This document shows, piece after piece, positions 11,605-21,158 of a stretch of DNA of 64,000 bases. The position numbers were made by a program, and so were the translations under genes. Position 1 is the first letter of the stretch; each line of letters opens with the position of its first letter. The DNA comes from Marchantia polymorpha subsp. ruderalis (taxonomy: Eukaryota; Streptophyta; Marchantiopsida; Marchantiales; Marchantiaceae). The notes beneath the pieces are model-generated. The model was not told where the DNA came from and made no database searches. It was given only the letters and a program-made list of their open reading frames with translations. The DNA is taken from positions 26,114,501 through 26,178,500 of the forward strand of contig AP031351.1 of the NCBI GenBank assembly GCA_037833965.1. The letters run 5' to 3'.

Positions 11605-14418
11605 ATGGCCTTGATCTGCGGATCCTGCAGGTCCGGAAGGGCACCCAACATTCTCATGGGGCTGATTCGGGCTCTCGTGGGATTGGTGCTGGTGCTGGTG
11701 CTGATGCTGGGCACTGCGGAGGCAACATTCTATCCTCTACCAAAGACCTGGAGCGTGGTGAACGACGAGAGTCTGAATGTGGTGGTGAAGTCGGGCGACT
11801 CGATCCGGACGGTGCTTCTGGACAGAGATTACAACAACTTTGCGCTGGCCTTCTTCGACGTCAGTAGGAGCAGCAGCAGCCCGGGCGAGCTCTTCGTGCT
11901 GGGGATCGTGACGATGCCATACATCGACCCCGCGCTGTGGAATGTGGTGTGGAGCGCGAACTGGGACAACCCCGTGAGGCGCAACGCGACGGTGGGATTC
12001 AAGGAGGATGGCAATCTGGCGCTGTGGAGCGAGACGGGAGCCGAGGTCTGGTCCACGGCAGTGACGGGAGGAGTGCGAGTCGCAGGCCTGGCCATGGAGA
12101 AAACCGGCAATCTGATGCTCGTCGACTCGTCCAACCGAAGCAAGTGGACGAGCTTCGACCACCCCAGCGACACAATTCTGCCGGGCCAGCGCCTCGCCGT
12201 CGGCGCATCGCTCGCTTCCAAGCCCACTCGAGACGCCGGCTCGCGATTCCAACTCAAGGTCGAGAGTGCAGGCCTGGCGCTGTACGCGACGAGCAGCCAG
12301 CAGGCAGCGCCGTACTGGATCTTCTCGCTGAGCTTGCGCCAGGATCTGCGAGGAATTCTGGCCACCTGCGTGCATCCGGCGATGGTGGTCCTGGATTACA
12401 AGCAGGGCCTGCTGCTCACATTCGACGAGTCCTCGACGACGCCCGCGTATTTGGTGAATTCCAGCGTCTGCGGCAAGCCGAGGTCTCAGAAGTACAATTC
12501 GGGCAAAGTCGTGCTGTCGAATTCGCGCGTCCCGAGCGCCAAGCAGTTCGTCAGGCTTGACGGCGATGGCAACCTGCAGCTCTACGAGTACTCGCAGGAC
12601 GACGCAGCGTGGCGGGTCGCGGCCAGCGTCATCAACTCCGCCTGCGATCTCCCCGGTCGCTGCGGCAGCTATGGAATCTGCGACGAAGCGGGCGGAGCGA
12701 CGTGCTCGTGCGGCGCGACCTTCGTCCCGGTCGACCCCGACGACCCGGCTCGGGGCTGCGCGCCCGTGGCCGCTCCCGCTCCCGCTCCGGCAGCGGAGTC
12801 GCAGTCGCTGCCACCGGCGTGTTCCGAGTCGGACGAGCACGACGGAGGAGACGACGACGAGCTGCAGCTTAGCAACGTAGACTACTTCGCGACGCGCTTC
12901 GTCGCGCCCAATTGCACGTCCTGCAGCGTCGACGAGTGCGGCGACGTGTGCCGGCGCAGCTGCTCGTGCAGCGCGGCGTTTCACCACAACGACACTGGCG
13001 CGTGCTTTTTGGTGGACGACGTGCTCGGCCTGCGGGGCGATTGGCGAGCCGGGTACTCGGCGCGGCTCAAGCTCGCGGCGGCGCGGCGGAGCGCGGCGCT
13101 GGAGCGGGAGGCGGCGGCGCCAGCCGGAGCGCCCGGGCCGGTGGAGGAGCAGCCCGGCGCGCGCCGGACGGGGACGATCTCGAGGTCGACCGAGCTGGCT
13201 ATCGGCCTCAGCGCGGGACTTGGTGGCGCGGGGCTCCTGGCGCTCTTCTTCGTCTACACTCTGTACCGGATAGCGGGCAGGCGCAAGAACGTGACCCAAG
13301 TGCGCCGGTTGCCGGACGAGGGCGAGGACGGGCTGCTGGACTCACTGCCGGGCCTGCCCCCGCGCTACAGCCTCAAGGAGCTGCAGATGGCGACCATCGG
13401 GTTCCACACGAAGCTGGGCACCGGCGGGTTCGGGACGGTGTACGAGGGCGTGCTGGTGGACGGCACGAAGGTGGCGGTCAAGAGGCTGGAGGGCCTGCGA
13501 CAGGCGCCGAAGGAGTTTCGCGCCGAAGTGGCCGCGCTCGGAAACATCCACCACGCGAACCTGGTGCGCCTGCGGGGCTTCTGCGCCGAGGGCGGGCACC
13601 GGCTGCTGGTGTACGAGTTTATGGCCAAGGGGTCGCTGGACAAGTGGCTGTTCGTGCCCAAGGACGCGACCGACGCGACCGACGCCTTCTGTCTGGACTG
13701 GAACACGCGGTTCAAGATTGCGCTCGGGACGGCGCGGGGGCTCGCGTATCTGCACGACGAGTGCAGCGTCCGGATCATCCACATGGACGTCAAGCCGCAG
13801 AACATTCTTCTGGACGCGGATTTCTTCCCGAAGGTGGCGGATTTCGGGCTGTCGAAGATGCTGGACCACGAGGACAGCGGCCTTCTGAGCGGCATGCGCG
13901 GCACTCCGGGCTACCTGGCGCCCGAGCTGCTGCTGCGCTCGCAGGTCTCGGAGAAGAGCGACATTTACAGCTTCGGCATTGTGCTGATCGAGCTGCTGAC
14001 GGGGCGCAAGAGCATCGACATGTTCATGGAGTTCGACAGCGAGTACTTCCCGTCGTGGGCGATGAATATGGCGCGCGACGGCCGCCTGCGCGACGCTCTG
14101 GACAAGCGGATGGGCGACCTGGTGCCCGAGATTCAGCTGCAGAGGGTGATCAGCATCGCCTACTGGTGCGTCCACCGCGACCATCGGCGGCGGCCATCGA
14201 TGAAAGAAGTGGTGCTCATGCTCGAGAATCTGATCGGCGTTCCTGCCATTCCGGCGGCGGAGCTGGCGGATCTGTCCGCGTTCAAACTTCCGAGACGCCT
14301 GAGCTTCAACAACGAGCATCCTCCCCTCCGATTGCAGAGGGCCCACTCCGATCAGGGCGTGCCCAGCACGATGACCAGTCCATGGATTACGTCCGAAGAT
14401 TTGTCTAGCCCCCGATGA
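11605..14418 (+). CDS. G-type lectin S-receptor-like Ser/Thr protein kinase
   Basis: A 937-aa plasma-membrane receptor kinase in one open exon. A hydrophobic signal peptide ends near residue 37 (VLVLVLMLGTAEA); a second in-frame ATG at 11656 would also keep it. The B-lectin ectodomain carries the family motifs VWSANWDNPV and SFDHPSDTILPGQ, followed by Cys-rich EGF/PAN-like sequence (residues about 350-475). A transmembrane helix lies at about 530-554. The kinase domain has the Gly loop LGTGGFG (604-610), VAVK Lys626, catalytic loop HMDVKPQN (His726, Asp728), DFG 746-748 and APE 772-774, so the catalytic residues are intact. Met727 replaces the Arg of the HRD motif, making it a non-RD kinase; Cys is usual here in this family. 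Non-RD receptor kinases are often linked to immune signalling, but the ligand is unknown. Exon GC content is very high. Confidence 0.93.
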   Translation: MALICGSCRSGRAPNILMGLIRALVGLVLVLVLMLGTAEATFYPLPKTWSVVNDESLNVVVKSGDSIRTVLLDRDYNNFALAFFDVSRSSSSPGELFVLGIVTMPYIDPALWNVVWSANWDNPVRRNATVGFKEDGNLALWSETGAEVWSTAVTGGVRVAGLAMEKTGNLMLVDSSNRSKWTSFDHPSDTILPGQRLAVGASLASKPTRDAGSRFQLKVESAGLALYATSSQQAAPYWIFSLSLRQDLRGILATCVHPAMVVLDYKQGLLLTFDESSTTPAYLVNSSVCGKPRSQKYNSGKVVLSNSRVPSAKQFVRLDGDGNLQLYEYSQDDAAWRVAASVINSACDLPGRCGSYGICDEAGGATCSCGATFVPVDPDDPARGCAPVAAPAPAPAAESQSLPPACSESDEHDGGDDDELQLSNVDYFATRFVAPNCTSCSVDECGDVCRRSCSCSAAFHHNDTGACFLVDDVLGLRGDWRAGYSARLKLAAARRSAALEREAAAPAGAPGPVEEQPGARRTGTISRSTELAIGLSAGLGGAGLLALFFVYTLYRIAGRRKNVTQVRRLPDEGEDGLLDSLPGLPPRYSLKELQMATIGFHTKLGTGGFGTVYEGVLVDGTKVAVKRLEGLRQAPKEFRAEVAALGNIHHANLVRLRGFCAEGGHRLLVYEFMAKGSLDKWLFVPKDATDATDAFCLDWNTRFKIALGTARGLAYLHDECSVRIIHMDVKPQNILLDADFFPKVADFGLSKMLDHEDSGLLSGMRGTPGYLAPELLLRSQVSEKSDIYSFGIVLIELLTGRKSIDMFMEFDSEYFPSWAMNMARDGRLRDALDKRMGDLVPEIQLQRVISIAYWCVHRDHRRRPSMKEVVLMLENLIGVPAIPAAELADLSAFKLPRRLSFNNEHPPLRLQRAHSDQGVPSTMTSPWITSEDLSSPR

Positions 14419-14479
14419 GCATCACTGGTTCGTTGTACATACACTCATTAGTCAACAATTCCAGCTTCGACTCGCTCTC

Positions 14480-14485
14480 AATAAA
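14480..14485 (+). terminator. Candidate polyadenylation signal of the receptor kinase
   Basis: AATAAA lies 62 bases after the stop codon of the receptor kinase, a suitable position for a plant near-upstream element. The assignment rests on the hexamer and spacing only. Confidence 0.45.
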
Positions 14486-16379
14486 TAGGTACAGTAGGTA
14501 CCGTAGCAGCTGATGGGATCGCTGCATATCTCCGTAGGGAGAACACGAGCGCCCCCGGCAAGCTTTTCCTCTGAACACAATTCCTGCAAATTGTCCATTT
14601 ACAGACATTCCAACCATTCTTTCCAACCATTCTTCCGGTCGAGATCGCACGACCGGAAGCCCCCGCTCTCTCCTTCTTTCGTGTGAAGCTTTTTGTGACC
14701 ATCTCGGCATCAGGCTGCTCCCAGCACTTCATCGCATGGCACTCATGCTCTGTAGGGAAAGACTGGGGGTTCAAAATAGTTTGAAATTGATTCAAGCTGT
14801 TCTGTATGAGCGGAGACGAAGAAAACTCGCAAAATGAATGCTTTTCACTCCCCACGCTCCGAGTTCGTCGAGAAAATTGTTCGATTTGACCCGCTGTGAA
14901 TGGTGGGTGAACGAACTGGGATAGGTCCTGCCTACGATCTGACCACGGAAAGGTCCGAAGCCCGAACAGAATCGAGATGTGAATAACTGGGCACCAATTT
15001 CGGAATAGTCTACACAGAGAGGAAATGGTATCATCAATTATCTGTGCGAAATCAACAGGAATATAAATAAATAGCGTGTTATTTTCTTTTAAATATGGCT
15101 GCGTTTCTACCATCCGGACCATAACAGGGCAAACAACAATGTGCGAGCACGCTTAAGACGGCGGAGCAAGTGACATTTCACACATTACAAGTAGCCTTGG
15201 GTTTGACGAGACGAATATGTCGTTCGATCCATTGTCCTTCTCTGTCCAAAGGCGTGAATTCGTATTGTGTTATGATCGAATTTACTGCGCCGTGCACATC
15301 ATTCCCATTCATACACGTCGTCAACGATACGGTCATCACCAAATTATATCTACTCCACCGTCACCCGGATTACTTACTTACCTTTCGGTCTCATCACATC
15401 CTCACTCTTGTCTTGTATCCTCAATGTTGGCAATCGCAGCATCCAGCAGATCTAAAACAGACCGAAAAGAGATCGGGGACAACTTTCGGATACAGCGCAT
15501 TCACTCTTCTATCGAGCGATGATGTGTCGTGCCAGTACGTACTTACACAAAAACCCCAATCGACACGTCTATCAGCGCCAGGTGATTCGAATGAAACTAT
15601 GACCTCACAGGGTCGTTCGGCAAAGAGACAAGATTTGATCGCAGCTTTTGAACTCAATTGTAACGAAGAGACGACATCATCATTAGACGAAGATTTCATT
15701 CACTCCGTTTGCTGCGGCACCAGGGGCGAGAGTGTTACTTGCTCCCATTTCGTTACCGAGAGTAACAATACAATATCCACAAAGGACTATCGTCCTTCTC
15801 ACTGCACTAATGCCGTAATTGACATTCAGTTGCTAGGCATTCTTCCCAGCTTCCGTATTGAGGCAGGACCATCAACTTGACGTCCGGATCGCTTGACATC
15901 GACAAACCCTGACATGATTCTCCATCTAAAGAACATAAGATTTCTTAATTATCCGCTGTACTTGATGAACCTTGACATGGGCTGCCACCTAAAACAGAGC
16001 TAAATATCCGCTTCCTTGCCAAGCTTTCGTTACCTGCGTCTTCTTGCCACAAAAATGAAATCCAATCCTGTAAGCGGAAGGATCTCATGACCATATCTTC
16101 CGAAGTTGACGCTTCGCAGATATGCCTGTACTTGCCTCTTCAATGTGCTTTCCAGGTGTGGCTGACACCGGTGTGTTTGATACCTTCTTAGATTCCCAGG
16201 TGAGGAAAAAATGTACGTTCTCATGTGACTCTCAATTAGAATTAACTGCAGAACAAGATAAACCACCGGGTTCAATGAGCTCACTGCAATTCTTCAACAA
16301 CCGGATGTGCTCTCTAGGTTACATTACACTTGCTTCTGATTTCAAAGAAAATTCTAACTGAAGGTTTTGAAAAATTACC
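14486..16379. other. Convergent intergenic region, kinase and synaptotagmin
   Basis: This region lies between two convergent genes and should contain both 3' UTRs. Open frames of 214 aa (minus, 14478-15122) and 236 aa (plus, 15170-15880) occur, but neither shows a domain, compositional bias or splice context that I recognise. Nothing else is supported. Confidence 0.5.
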
Positions 16380-19300
16380 TCAACCCTCTATTGTGAAGTG
16401 TCTACTAACAGTTCCAGTACTTCTCCATTGCAATTCCACCTGAACTTTTCCATTCTTTGAATCCAATAACTGATATTTCTCATTCATACGACGGTTTCTG
16501 ACCACATCGGAAAGATCAATCTCGACTCGACCCAGTGTTTCCTGCAGTCAAGAGGCATATGATGTTAAACAGAGGTAAATCATGGAAAGGTCGCTTGCAG
16601 TGCCTGAGCACATTGGGACCATCGTATTGCGCATCTCATAAACAGATACTTGCATGCTTCCATAATGAGTGCATAAGTAACTTCTTATGTTGATTCTCTG
16701 AAATTTGGAACAGGACATCCTAGACCAGTTCGGCAAACGAGAACCAAGGCGGCAATGAAAGTTGTGATAGAGATACCCTGGAGTGGATAAGATTTTTGCT
16801 TTTGCTACAAATCTCCAATAGCAAGCGATCATTGAGAGGCGGATCAGCCAGTGTGTACTCAAAATCTTGTTCCCACTTGGGATCTCTGCTCTTCTTAATG
16901 GCCTGAAAATAGTCACAAATTCTGTCACTTCCAGATCAAGATAGAAGATTGGCATCGTATTGAAAGCAAAGGATGGAAGTGCATATGATAAAGAAGCTGT
17001 AATGGTGGTTTGAAGTCGCAGATCGTTGCAGTGCGCACATGAAGCTCCAGCTGGTTCAAACTCCGGGTATAACGAACCACTTGCCTTAGTCCTCCTTTGC
17101 TCTCCTCTGAATGTAACTTTGACGTAAGGGTTGTTGTGGTATTTTCCTTCTAAATCTTCCGCTTGGTGCACAATGACCACGAGCAAACCTCCCCCGGGTG
17201 GTACCACAATAGGACCCGTGAGTACAGAAGGAGCAGCAGAAACAATTGGACTATCGTTGCTTTCGCCATCTTCATAATCATCACTTTCATGATGATCTGC
17301 ACGGTGGTCTTCTTTGAATGGTTTGTAGGTGAGCTCAATGGTAATCTCGCCTCGATTTTTCTTGTTTGCAACATCATTTGGATCCATGTTCTTCATCAAC
17401 CTCTTAGTGAAAGGATGCAGTTGTTCAGGCACAAGTGTTCTCAAGGGGATGACAAGCACACCTAACTTGTCATGAGTACCAACCTGCGAACAGTGCAACC
17501 ATCAACTCGGTCGAAAACATTTCCTGCTTGGTGTGTACTCATTTACAACAGCATGTAAAGTCTTAAGCAGAAAATAGGGATGAGAGAAGTGTAAAGAATG
17601 CACCTTATCCCAATCATATACAGATATATCGAGCGATTCTGTTTCAGGATCATCTACAACAAGACTAAAGGTCTCGTTCCATTCGGGATTCAGATTGTTC
17701 ATAATCGTTCGCGTCTTTTGAGTTGAGTTTCCCACTGTCAGCTTCACATATGGATCCGACTTGCCCAGAAAATCTTTATTCTTCAGATCTTTAGCCTTAA
17801 TTACGCTGACGTACAACATACCCTGTGGCTGCTTCTCACCTCTGCATTTGCATCTCCAAGCGTCCAATGTTATTTCCAGAAGCATAAGTCAAGGCTAGAT
17901 CTTTGCTACACAAAGGTGTGCTTTCAGAATCAGCATGACCATTCATACAATTCAAACACTGGACACCATACTACTCACATTGAGCTATCGAGGACACCAA
18001 TGTCATAGGTCTTTGGCCACAAGTACATTCTTGCAACCATCTGCTTGAGATATTCCTGCGAGTGGATCATAAAAAGAAAGAAGTAAAGCTGTTAGACGTT
18101 TCAAAACGTTGTGGGCACAGTTTCTACCTTTCGGCAGCCTAGATTTGTTATGATCTTGCTTTCGGTAAGAGAAGACCCTGAAGTTCGTTGGTACTCTTCC
18201 TCTTCTTAGTAACAGAAACAAAGAAGGCACCCGAACAAGCTCCCGCAAAGCAAGTTATTCCTCGTCTGAAACTTTCTCGCATATGATATGGAAACTAACC
18301 TGAACAAATCGATATAAGCCTGGAATAGCCATCAGATCCGCATTAAACAGTTTCAGTCCGAAGTCCACGTGTGGCTGTGTGAACACAGGACACAATTGTA
18401 TTAAGTTCCGAACCATCTCAATTTGGAAGCCCTGAATGTAATCCAAAGAGAGATACTGTACACGCTTGTCAGTCGTGAGAAGGCTGAAACATGGAGATGT
18501 GATCACGTAGAATTGAAGTGACAGAGGTTCCTTCCCTAACATACCTTCTCCATGAGAGAAACAGAGATGTTGGAGAAGCAAGGAAAGACATCGACCAAAG
18601 GCGCCAAGGTGATTCGTGCTGTCAAAAACAGTTGAAAATCTACCAGCTGAACCACAGAGAATTCCATTGAGCAGGTCAGAGTCCAGGGAAATAAGGACAA
18701 TAAGTACAATTCAGAAAATTTACTCAATCGAGCCTTTTTTTGTGAAAATGTCAAAGAAACATCAGTTTGGTTTTCAGAAACGAACTTGTGCGACAGCTTT
18801 CAAACCGTAAGCCTTCACGGCGAGCTTGATGTCCGGGTTTCCAGCCCATTTAACCGAAACCTCAAAAATCATTTCCTTCTCAGTAGTCTCATGTACTTTC
18901 ACACCTGAAGAAATTGCTGATTTGTTCAGTAAATACTAGAACGAAAAGAACGTAGTAATGACAGACTATGAAACAGTTTCCGTGTGTCTTCATAGAGAAG
19001 GTGGCCTTGAGCAGGATCGTCACTTTCCGATGAATCTTGCGTAAAAATGTGATCTACTTCATACACTTACGAACAAGCAGAAAAAACGTATAAAGCTCTT
19101 AAAAAACAGAAAAACTGAACAGGACGACTTGTTTTTTGATACAATTGCCAAGATCGCGCTGGATTCGTAAACATACCTACAAACGATGGAGGCAGAGTAC
19201 CGAGGGTGAGCGATTCAAATTCGACCAAGTCCAGGTTATACTTTGGTTTGTACTCAGTAATGTAAGGTTCTGCTGTAGATCGAATTATCTTGCAAAGAGC

Positions 19301-21071
19301 CTGTTCAGTTGAGACCAAGATCGTGAACACTTACTTTTACCATTGATGCTCCTCCCGGATGTTGTGCAGAGCAAACACAGTTTATAGCAAAACAAGTTCG
19401 ACATGAAAAAAAAAGGTTCACGCATTTACAGAAGTCGTATAAGTTGAGTACGGGAAGCTGAGGTCGACCAGGTAACTCACCTTGTTCAAATATGGCCACA
19501 TTTCTTCCATGAATGTATTCATCCAATCCACCTGTAGTGATGTATAGTTAAAAAAAGCCCCAGAATTTGAGCATATCAGCATTCTTAAGACCATGTACGA
19601 GTTTCAGAACTAGTTCACTAAATCAACATGTCATTACTGGAACCACTCAGCCAGACTGCAAAGTGTCTTGTCTTCAAGATAACAGTTAGAATGAGCACAT
19701 TTTACTTCAATCATTTAGCAAAAGCATTTATCTTCATTGACTCATACTAAGCAATCCAAGGTCTACTATCGTCAGCCTGACCTGCACGACTTAATCATAT
19801 AACCTTGAAGTTCTTTTCAGAAGTATTTTTGATTCAGAAAATAGACATGCTTTTAACAGTATGATGTAACCAAAACTGACATCCAGGGTGAACTGGCAAT
19901 CACCTTTTCATGATCAGGATTCTTCACCCATAAGGGAATTTCTGGTAGTAACTCTTCAACCGATTTCTTATCAAGCTCGAACAAAGGCCTTACACGAGGT
20001 TCCTGCACACAATATATGATGAGACCGTGCGTAATACACGATCAAATAACGCACAGAAAGAATAAGAAACATTGATCTTTGGTACTTCAATAAGACAAAA
20101 ATACAAGAATGTCAGGTAATATACGAGAAGTTTTAAAACGTTGCAATGTCGAACCTACAATTATTTTGTTACAAACATTATTAAAAGCAATGCAAGACTA
20201 ATCATTCGAGGAAGGAAGAAGTATGACATTCAATAGCCTCCCGATCGGCTTTCGTTTCATACGTTCAACAAATGCTGTGTCAACCACAACGATGTTGTCA
20301 GTTTGAAATTCAAGTCCATGATTGTGAAACTTACATTCATGGAGTTGAATTTCAAACTGACAAAATCTTTGTCGCTTACACAGCATCAGCCAACATTTTC
20401 AAGGCTTGGACTTTACTAGTGGTTTGCGTTTTTTTTTTCACTCTTATTCAGCGAGTTTGAATCTAAGACATATCATCATATTTTAAAGGGAAGCTGCCAC
20501 AGGATTGGCCTTACTCTTTCATCTTTACTTATGAAACAATGACTTCCACATGACGAGTAAAACAAGTTACTCGTACATTGACAGACTAAATGTTCAACTA
20601 GAGCCCACATATACCGACTCAAAGTAACGACAATTATAATGTCGCAGCTTAATCAAACTGCAGTTATAGACATGGTGATACTCTTCCACCTGAATAATTT
20701 CCCTAGTCTTATACTTGTTATCTCTAGTGCTCGATATATAATGGTTGACAATATTTTACTACTGCGAGATGTTTCCTTCCAGGTTCGGGGCCTGAAATGG
20801 ACTCTCCTAAAATCTTGAGCAGACAATACTGATATTGCGATCATACGTATGGTTGGAAAGTTCTTTTTGCAAATGAGTACTAATTTTGAAGACACGAGAA
20901 GAGATACAGCAATCTTTCGGAAACCCGCCGAAGCCTCAGAATCAATCGCGATAGATATACCTTGACGTCGTCAGGCTCAAAGTAGATGAACATGATGTAT
21001 CCAGCAACGAGGCCGAGGATGATCCCAACTCCAAATCCACATATCGTCAACAGAGTGCTTATGATCCCCAT
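16380..21071 (-). CDS. SYT1: Plant synaptotagmin (SYT1-type: TM, SMP, C2A, C2B), 12 exons
   Basis: An ER-plasma membrane contact-site tether of the plant SYT1 type, 560 aa. Exons in order: 20961-21071, 19904-20002, 19481-19531, 19177-19300, 18786-18904, 18545-18646, 18300-18374, 17979-18055, 17604-17841, 17085-17483, 16777-16902, 16380-16541. All junctions keep frame. Residues 1-37 form the membrane anchor. The lipid-transfer SMP domain covers about 70-250, with LPEIPLWVKNPD, LGTLPPSFVG and PHVDFGLKLFNADLMAIPGL. C2A (about 260-355) keeps Ca2+-ligand Asps in NKDFLGKSDPYV and VYDWDK. C2B (about 415-545) has HNNPYV in place of SDPYV and no DWD, so it is probably Ca2+-independent, as in Arabidopsis SYT1. 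Intron 10 has a GC donor. A (GA)n tract lies just upstream of the ATG, and intron 1 contains a long foldback. The C-terminus STGTVSRHFTIEG differs from Arabidopsis. Confidence 0.92.
16903..17084 (-). other. GC-AG intron (intron 10 of the synaptotagmin gene)
   Basis: The upstream exon ends CTAAG and the intron begins GCAAGT, the strong consensus for GC donors; the acceptor is TTTTCAG. Joining here gives RRTK then AIKKSRDPKW, matching the C2B domain without a gap. The nearest GT (AA|GTGG) would shift the phase and meet a stop soon after the acceptor. RNA evidence would settle it, but frame and homology make the GC donor the best reading. Confidence 0.82.
20272..20386. repeat. Foldback of about 115 bp in synaptotagmin intron 1
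   Basis: Arms of about 52 bases (20272-20323 and 20335-20386) are reverse complements with about 8 mismatches and no large bulge, around a loop of about 11 bases. The outer 9 bases (ATGCTGTGT) and an internal 19-base block (TTGTCAGTTTGAAATTCAA) pair perfectly. Both arms therefore give near-identical short translations, which are artefacts of the symmetry. It may be a young MIRNA-like hairpin or a foldback MITE. I recognise no known miRNA, and neither use is proven. Confidence 0.7.
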
Positions 21072-21076
21072 GGCTG

Positions 21077-21078
<2 letters not shown>

Positions 21079-21157
<79 letters not shown>
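21079..21157 (-). repeat. (GA)n tract in the presumed 5' leader of synaptotagmin
   Basis: A run of about 40 CT repeats on the plus strand reads as (GA)n on the coding strand and ends 7 bases before the ATG. It is therefore very probably in the 5' UTR or core promoter. GA repeats are known binding sites for plant BPC (GAGA-binding) factors; a regulatory role here is inferred from position. It is also a likely length-polymorphic marker. Confidence 0.85.

Positions 21158-21158
<1 letters not shown>

Noticed and set aside
12912..14408. 498-aa plus-strand frame and several long minus-strand frames over the receptor kinase
   Set aside because: High GC lengthens random frames. Only the 937-aa frame has kinase and lectin motifs.
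15170..15880. 236-aa plus-strand frame between kinase and synaptotagmin
   Set aside because: No motif, no signal or membrane pattern, and no splice context; it lies where both 3' UTRs should be.
20198..20460. Two similar short proteins on opposite strands in synaptotagmin intron 1
   Set aside because: The similarity results from the DNA inverted repeat, not from two related genes.
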